The notes under the pieces: model-generated
Told to the model about the DNA's origin: nothing
Database searches by the model: none
The model's input: the letters and a program-made list of their open reading frames with translations, nothing else
Assembly: GCA_015654715.1 (NCBI GenBank)
Contig: JAATGK010000355.1
Location: 1-8,546, forward strand
DNA from: Alphaproteobacteria bacterium
GTDB taxonomy: Bacteria; Pseudomonadota; Alphaproteobacteria; Micropepsales; Micropepsaceae
DNA length: 8,546 nt
Reading direction: 5' to 3'
Shown: positions 6,151 to 8,546 of the stretch, piece by piece
How the letters are laid out: every line of letters begins with the position of its first letter
Numbering within the stretch: position 1 is the stretch's first letter
Position numbers and translations under genes: made by a program

Positions 6151-6912
6151 TCAGGCGCTATTTTCAGGATAGCGGCCGCGTGGAGAGCCGACGAATTCGT
6201 ACGGGCCGACATGCGCCAGGACGCTTTGGGTGTCGAGCCATATCTTGCCGCCGAGCGCGCGCCAGCGCTGGCAGAAAGCGTAATCCTCGCTGAGATATTC
6301 GCCCGAGGCTTCGTCGATAACGCAATCGAAGAACGCATATTGGTTGGGGCTGAGGCTCGGCTCCGCCATGGTCAGCGCGGCCTTGTATTGCAGATAGGGA
6401 TAGCTCGCCCGCATCCTCTCGAACACTTGGCGTTTGATCATCAGGAACCCGGCACCGGCATACGTGCCGGTGACAAAACCGTTCGCGACCTCGCGCTCGC
6501 GCCCTTCGCAGGCGACGCCGACGAAGCGAAGGAACGCATGCTCCAACGGCTCGCCGTGGCGCATGTGCGCGATGGCGCCGTTGTCCCAGGTGATCTCCTT
6601 GAGCGGATACATGCCGGCCACAACGTCCCGGTCGAATTCGAGCATGCGGAACACCTGCGCCGTCTCGAAACCGATATCGGCATCGATGAAGATCAAATGG
6701 GTGGCGTCGGAATCATCGAGGAATTTGGCGACCAGCGCATTGCGACCGCGCGTAATCAGCGATTCCCGGCCGAGCAATTCGAGCTGCACCTGCACCCCTT
6801 GCGCCGCGGTCGCGATCAGCAGCGCACAGGTACACTGCATGTAGCGCTGCGTGACCATGCCACCGTAACATGGCGTTGCCACGTAGAGCTTCACCGAACG
6901 TAAATCCGCCAT
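6151..6912 (-). CDS. GT-A-fold glycosyltransferase-like protein
   Basis: This 253-residue soluble protein begins with a nucleotide-binding strand, VKLYVATPCYGGMVT (7-21). SLITRGRNALVAKFL (51-65) follows, then the DxD-type motif FIDADIGF (75-82, D77/D79), which would bind Mn2+ and a nucleotide sugar. Later come DRDVVAGMYPLK (94-105), a likely acceptor-side acidic motif YLSEDYAFCQRW (206-217), and a His-containing VLAHVGPYEF (231-240). I have seen such proteins annotated as glycosyltransferases in Alphaproteobacteria, without known products. No membrane segment or partner polysaccharide gene is present. The ATG at 6912 has GGAG 6 nt upstream (6919-6922), so I reject an upstream in-frame ATG at 6993. 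A long structured region precedes it. Confidence 0.8.
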   Translation of the reverse strand: MADLRSVKLYVATPCYGGMVTQRYMQCTCALLIATAAQGVQVQLELLGRESLITRGRNALVAKFLDDSDATHLIFIDADIGFETAQVFRMLEFDRDVVAGMYPLKEITWDNGAIAHMRHGEPLEHAFLRFVGVACEGREREVANGFVTGTYAGAGFLMIKRQVFERMRASYPYLQYKAALTMAEPSLSPNQYAFFDCVIDEASGEYLSEDYAFCQRWRALGGKIWLDTQSVLAHVGPYEFVGSPRGRYPENSA

Positions 6913-7136
6913 GACGAACTCCGCAACGCCGTACCGCACACGAGACTGGTGGTAAGCTGCGTTGGCCAAAAAAGTCCATCGGTTCCTGTACAATTTGTCT
7001 TAAGGAAAATTCAGGCGGCGAAGGGGCGTGAAGTCAGCAATCGGCTGCGATCCGCCGATAGGCCGCGCCGAAATGCGCTGGCAACCACCTGCCAGGGTCA
7101 TACGTCTTGATACAAATTCGCCGAGTCCCATAAACA

Positions 7137-7172
7137 CTTGCGGGACTTAGCCGATGGGCCAAGTCCCGCGAG
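7137..7172. repeat. Long inverted repeat, 12-bp stem
   Basis: The arms CTTGCGGGACTT (7137-7148) and AAGTCCCGCGAG (7161-7172) pair over 12 positions, with one G-U on the plus-strand RNA. A 12-nt interior can pair further (GCC 7150-7152 with GGC 7157-7159). No T-run follows on either strand, so it is not a standard intrinsic terminator. The nearby GAGTCCC (7123-7129) can compete for the left arm. Confidence 0.75.
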
Positions 7173-7179
7173 CCGCTAC

Positions 7180-7212
7180 CGGGTTGCTCCTGGGTTGCAG
7201 CTAGACAACCCG
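7180..7212. repeat. Inverted repeat with duplicated left arm
   Basis: CAACCCG (7206-7212) can pair with CGGGTTG (7180-7186) over seven perfect pairs, or with TGGGTTG (7191-7197) over six pairs plus a wobble. Only one pairing can form at a time. Confidence 0.65.
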
Positions 7213-7219
7213 ACACACG

Positions 7220-7282
7220 CTTGAGGTTTAGTCGGTTTCCGCCAGCCCAATCCTAGAATTGGAGGCGTCCCCCAGCCTCAAG
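7220..7282. repeat. Bipartite stem-loop
   Basis: The outer stem is 7220-7228/7274-7282 (nine pairs with one wobble). The inner stem is CGCC/GGCG (7240-7243/7264-7267) followed by CCAAT/ATTGG (7247-7251/7258-7262) around a 6-nt loop. The two levels are separated by an asymmetric internal loop of 11 and 6 nt, a layout more like a folded RNA than a DNA operator. Confidence 0.6.
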
Positions 7283-7417
7283 TTGAATAAACAGTGACTC
7301 TTCCGCATACCGATGTCCAGCGGCCGCCCGCTCCAACGCAAATTTCCTTTCACTCCCGATTGGAAGCATTCAAACCTGCCCTGGCGAAGACGCTGTCATT
7401 GCTTGTTTTCCACCGGA

Positions 7418-7909
7418 TCATTGATGGATGGGCTGCAAGCCCACACCCAGCTTGGCGACCAGCTTGATCTCGGTGATGCCGTCATCAGGGATCAGACGGA
7501 CGATCTGGACCGCCGTCCAGGCCGGAAACGGCGCCCGCACGTACTTGTTCTTCACCGCCACGATGGCCGGCATCTGCGTCTTGAGATCGGTGTGAAAACT
7601 CGTCATGTCGACAACGTCGTCCCACGACGCCCCCGCTCGCTTGAGGATCGCCGTCAGCCGTTCGAAGGCGCGGGTGTAGGCGGCTTCCAAATTGGCATCG
7701 CCGACCTTCTGAGCAGCGACCACGCCGGAGACGTAAACGGTATCGCCAACGACGATCGCATCGCTGAAGCCCCAGCTCTCCCGCATCTTCAGTGCGTTCG
7801 GATTATCCGGCATGATCACTTTGGCTTGGTCGCGCGCTCCGGCATGGGCCACGCACGACAGAATCACCGCCGCCATCACAGCGACATTCGCAGACACCAT
7901 TCGCTTCAC
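7418..7909 (-). CDS. Exported RidA/YjgF-family protein without the catalytic arginine
   Basis: This 163-residue protein has a Sec signal peptide: KR at 2-3, hydrophobic core 7-21, and probable cleavage after AHA or AGA at about 23-25. A RidA fold follows: FSDAIVVGDTVYVSG (48-62), AYTRAFERLTAILKRAGASW (78-97), VVDMTSFHTDL (99-109) and FPAWTAVQIVRLIPDDGITE (128-147). Characterised RidA enzymes deaminate 2-aminoacrylate-type imines using an Arg in a PAR motif; here that position is W131. The start is GTG at 7909 because GGAGG (7915-7919) lies 5 nt upstream, a much better fit than the ATG at 7900. It is transcribed away from adhE. Periplasmic location and loss of the Arg argue against housekeeping imine deamination, so the true role is unknown. 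Confidence 0.85.
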   Translation of the reverse strand: MKRMVSANVAVMAAVILSCVAHAGARDQAKVIMPDNPNALKMRESWGFSDAIVVGDTVYVSGVVAAQKVGDANLEAAYTRAFERLTAILKRAGASWDDVVDMTSFHTDLKTQMPAIVAVKNKYVRAPFPAWTAVQIVRLIPDDGITEIKLVAKLGVGLQPIHQ

Positions 7910-7929
7910 GTCAGCCTCCCCCTCTGTTG

Positions 7930-7941
7930 CGAAATGTTTCG
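7930..7941. repeat. 12-bp palindrome near the RidA-like gene start
   Basis: CGAAA-TG-TTTCG is a perfect inverted repeat that begins 21 bp upstream of the GTG start, just outside the Shine-Dalgarno. It could be an operator or a small mRNA hairpin affecting initiation. Chance occurrence is possible. Confidence 0.35.
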
Positions 7942-8036
7942 GGTAAAGGTTCCGCGCCCGCCGCCGTTGCGTCAATGTAGGACACGCAGACGTGATAATT
8001 CTGAATCTGCCGGGAAGATCCGTAAATACGGCTTCA

Positions 8037-8077
8037 AAATGCGCATTTCGCACTTACGCATGCGCGCAAAAAATGCG
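8037..8077. promoter_or_regulatory. Clustered CGCA/TGCG motifs upstream of adhE
   Basis: CGCA occurs at 8042, 8049, 8057 and 8065, spaced 7, 8 and 8 bp. TGCG occurs at 8040, 8061 and 8074. Two of these groups form the palindromes AAATGCGCATTT and CGCATGCG. The cluster lies 150-190 bp before the adhE start and looks like an array of protein-binding half-sites. The regulator is unknown. Confidence 0.4.
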
Positions 8078-8217
8078 GCAAATCAGTGGCACTACGGATT
8101 GATGTTACGAGTTATGACGGTCAGGTTGCCGCATGTGCGTATTCGACATACCTCTTTGCCCCATTAGATGCACAGACAGAACTTATATCTCCTGCATCAA
8201 AAGGAAAAAGAGAGAAA

Positions 8218-8222
8218 GAGGA
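8218..8222 (+). promoter_or_regulatory. Shine-Dalgarno of adhE
   Basis: GAGGA ends 7 nt before the ATG at 8230, in an almost pure-purine leader. This is near-ideal spacing and fixes the adhE start, which also matches the N-terminus of E. coli AdhE. Confidence 0.85.
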
Positions 8223-8229
8223 ACAGAAA

Positions 8230-8546
8230 ATGTCTGTATCAAACCTGCCCGAACTGGACGCCCTGGTTGCCCGTGTGAACGCGGCACAACAGGAGTTCGC
8301 AGGCTTTCCGCAGGAGAAGGTTGATCTAATCTTCCGCGCTGCCGCTTTCGCCGCCACTGAGGCGCGAATCTCGCTCGCCGTGATGGCGGCCGAGGAAACC
8401 GGCATGGGCGTGGTCGAAGATAAGGTGATCAAGAACCACTTCGCGTCGGAATACATCTACAACAAGTATAAGGACGAGCAGACCTGCGGCGTGCTGGAAA
8501 CCGACGAAGTCGGCGGCACGATAACTCTCGCCGAGCCGATCGGCAC
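8230..8546 (+). CDS. adhE: Bifunctional acetaldehyde-CoA/alcohol dehydrogenase, N-terminal part, cut by window edge
   Basis: 105 complete codons are visible of a protein that is normally about 870-900 residues. The start MSVSNLPELDALVARVNAAQ and the segments FRAAAFAATEARISLAVMAA, ETGMGVVEDKVIKNHFASEY and YKDEQTCGVLE match the beginning of enterobacterial AdhE almost position for position. This is the CoA-acylating aldehyde dehydrogenase domain; its catalytic Cys and the iron-dependent alcohol dehydrogenase domain lie beyond the edge. AdhE reduces acetyl-CoA to ethanol with two NADH under anaerobic conditions and forms spirosome filaments. A single-domain aldehyde dehydrogenase cannot be excluded from the part shown, but the N-terminal match favours AdhE. 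It is monocistronic at its 5' end, with a 320-bp divergent control region. Confidence 0.9.
   Translation, partial: MSVSNLPELDALVARVNAAQQEFAGFPQEKVDLIFRAAAFAATEARISLAVMAAEETGMGVVEDKVIKNHFASEYIYNKYKDEQTCGVLETDEVGGTITLAEPIG

Larger units (their letters stand above)
7040..7282. ncRNA. Candidate structured RNA or leader element (strand uncertain)
   Basis: Consecutive stems found by eye: 7040-7045/7054-7059 (ATCGGC/GCCGAT); 7065-7068/7075-7078 (GCGC/GCGC, weak); 7078-7083/7090-7095 (CTGGCA/TGCCAG, sharing base 7078 with the weak stem); 7137-7148/7161-7172 (12 pairs including one wobble, with an inner GCC/GGC); 7180-7186/7206-7212 (CGGGTTG/CAACCCG); and 7220-7228/7274-7282 (CTTGAGGTT/AGCCTCAAG, wobble included) enclosing 7240-7243/7264-7267 and 7247-7251/7258-7262. 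On the minus strand this would lie in the 5' leader of the glycosyltransferase or the 3' region of the RidA-like mRNA. It does not look like tRNA, tmRNA, 6S, SRP or RNase P RNA to me. Confidence 0.45.
6913..7417. other. 505-bp non-coding region rich in stem-loops
   Basis: No credible coding frame lies between the glycosyltransferase start and the RidA-like stop. The longest minus-strand frame (7034-7216, 60 codons) has no ribosome-binding site or recognisable composition. Part 7040-7282 is packed with inverted repeats, listed separately. Part 6913-7020 is the immediate glycosyltransferase leader on the minus strand and includes a T6 run (minus strand) at 6969-6974 without a preceding stem. 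In 7283-7417 I see nothing notable, and no terminator for the RidA-like gene. Confidence 0.7.
7910..8229. promoter_or_regulatory. Divergent control region between the RidA-like gene and adhE
   Basis: This 320-bp non-coding region must hold promoters for both flanking genes. It contains palindromes CGAAATGTTTCG (7930-7941), CCGTAAATACGG (8020-8031), AAATGCGCATTT (8037-8048) and CGCATGCG (8057-8064). The plus-strand leader before adhE is strongly purine-rich from about 8199. A minus-strand TTGACG (7970-7975) is a possible -35 for the RidA-like gene, but the matching -10 is poor. I found no perfect FNR site (TTGAT-N4-ATCAA). Promoter positions are therefore not assigned. Confidence 0.6.

Noticed and set aside
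5629..6903. Long plus-strand open frame of 424 codons across mutT and the glycosyltransferase
   Set aside because: Its translation is rich in Arg, His and Ala with no family motif and runs antisense to two well-supported genes. It is a shadow frame typical of high-GC DNA.
6913..6993. N-terminal extension of the glycosyltransferase from an ATG at 6993
   Set aside because: The ATG at 6912 has a good GGAG at 6 nt, and the family begins close to the VKLYVATPCYGG strand; the extension has no such features.
6913..7417. tRNA, tmRNA, 6S, SRP or RNase P RNA
   Set aside because: I looked for a TPsiC-like GGTTCGAATCC, a tmRNA tag ending LAA, the conserved RNase P core and SRP loop motifs, and found none.
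7313..8167. Plus-strand open frame of 284 codons opposite the RidA-like gene and into the adhE leader
   Set aside because: Antisense to a gene with signal peptide and Shine-Dalgarno; its end is in the non-coding control region.
8080..8200. FNR-type anaerobic regulator site before adhE
   Set aside because: TTGAT at 8099-8103 is followed by no ATCAA at the right distance; only a half-site is present.
1..8546. CRISPR array, IS element, prophage or retron
   Set aside because: No repeat-spacer pattern, transposase, integrase, reverse transcriptase or terminal repeats were seen.

Overview
The window looks like chromosomal DNA of an alphaproteobacterium. It is GC-rich, and most genes sit in tight minus-strand runs with ATGA, TGATG or TAATG overlaps. 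The order methyltransferase / comF / grxC / Nit-type amidase / DUF1178 is one I associate with Alphaproteobacteria. The adhE start at the right edge is a fermentation gene that is uncommon in that class, so a facultatively anaerobic or fermentative lineage is a reasonable guess. I cannot name a genus.

Left block, 1-2896, minus strand, apparently one operon read right to left. It runs comF (phosphoribosyltransferase-like), grxC (glutaredoxin), a Nit-family carbon-nitrogen hydrolase, a short cysteine-rich DUF1178-like zinc-ribbon protein, a full-length DUF1178 protein, and a secreted hypothetical protein cut by the left edge. Gaps are 23 nt or less and three junctions overlap. The two DUF1178 genes are a diverged tandem duplication. 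Divergent from comF, only 17 bp away, is an NDUFAF5-like methyltransferase-fold gene (2914-3753, plus strand) whose SAM-binding motif I looks lost.

Middle block, 3756-5287, minus strand: a RuBisCO-like protein (RLP) overlaps a small cupin by one base. This pairing matches the MTA-isoprenoid shunt described in Rhodospirillum rubrum. There an RLP isomerises 5-methylthioribulose-1-phosphate and a cupin methylsulfurylase releases methanethiol to give 1-deoxyxylulose-5-phosphate. The adjacent grxC and Nit genes also concern thiols, but they belong to a different transcription unit.

Next come an Flp-type pilin remnant with no in-frame start (5336-5516), a MutT-type Nudix hydrolase (5533-5937), and a GT-A-like glycosyltransferase (6151-6912), all minus strand. 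Upstream of the glycosyltransferase, 6913-7417 is non-coding. Its part 7040-7282 is a chain of stem-loops with mutually exclusive pairings, which is the best candidate for an undescribed RNA element here.

Right block: a signal-peptide-bearing RidA-family protein without the catalytic arginine (7418-7909, minus strand), a 320-bp divergent control region with several small palindromes and clustered CGCA/TGCG motifs, and the 5' end of adhE (8230 to the edge, plus strand). No tRNA, rRNA, CRISPR array, IS element or phage gene was recognised.
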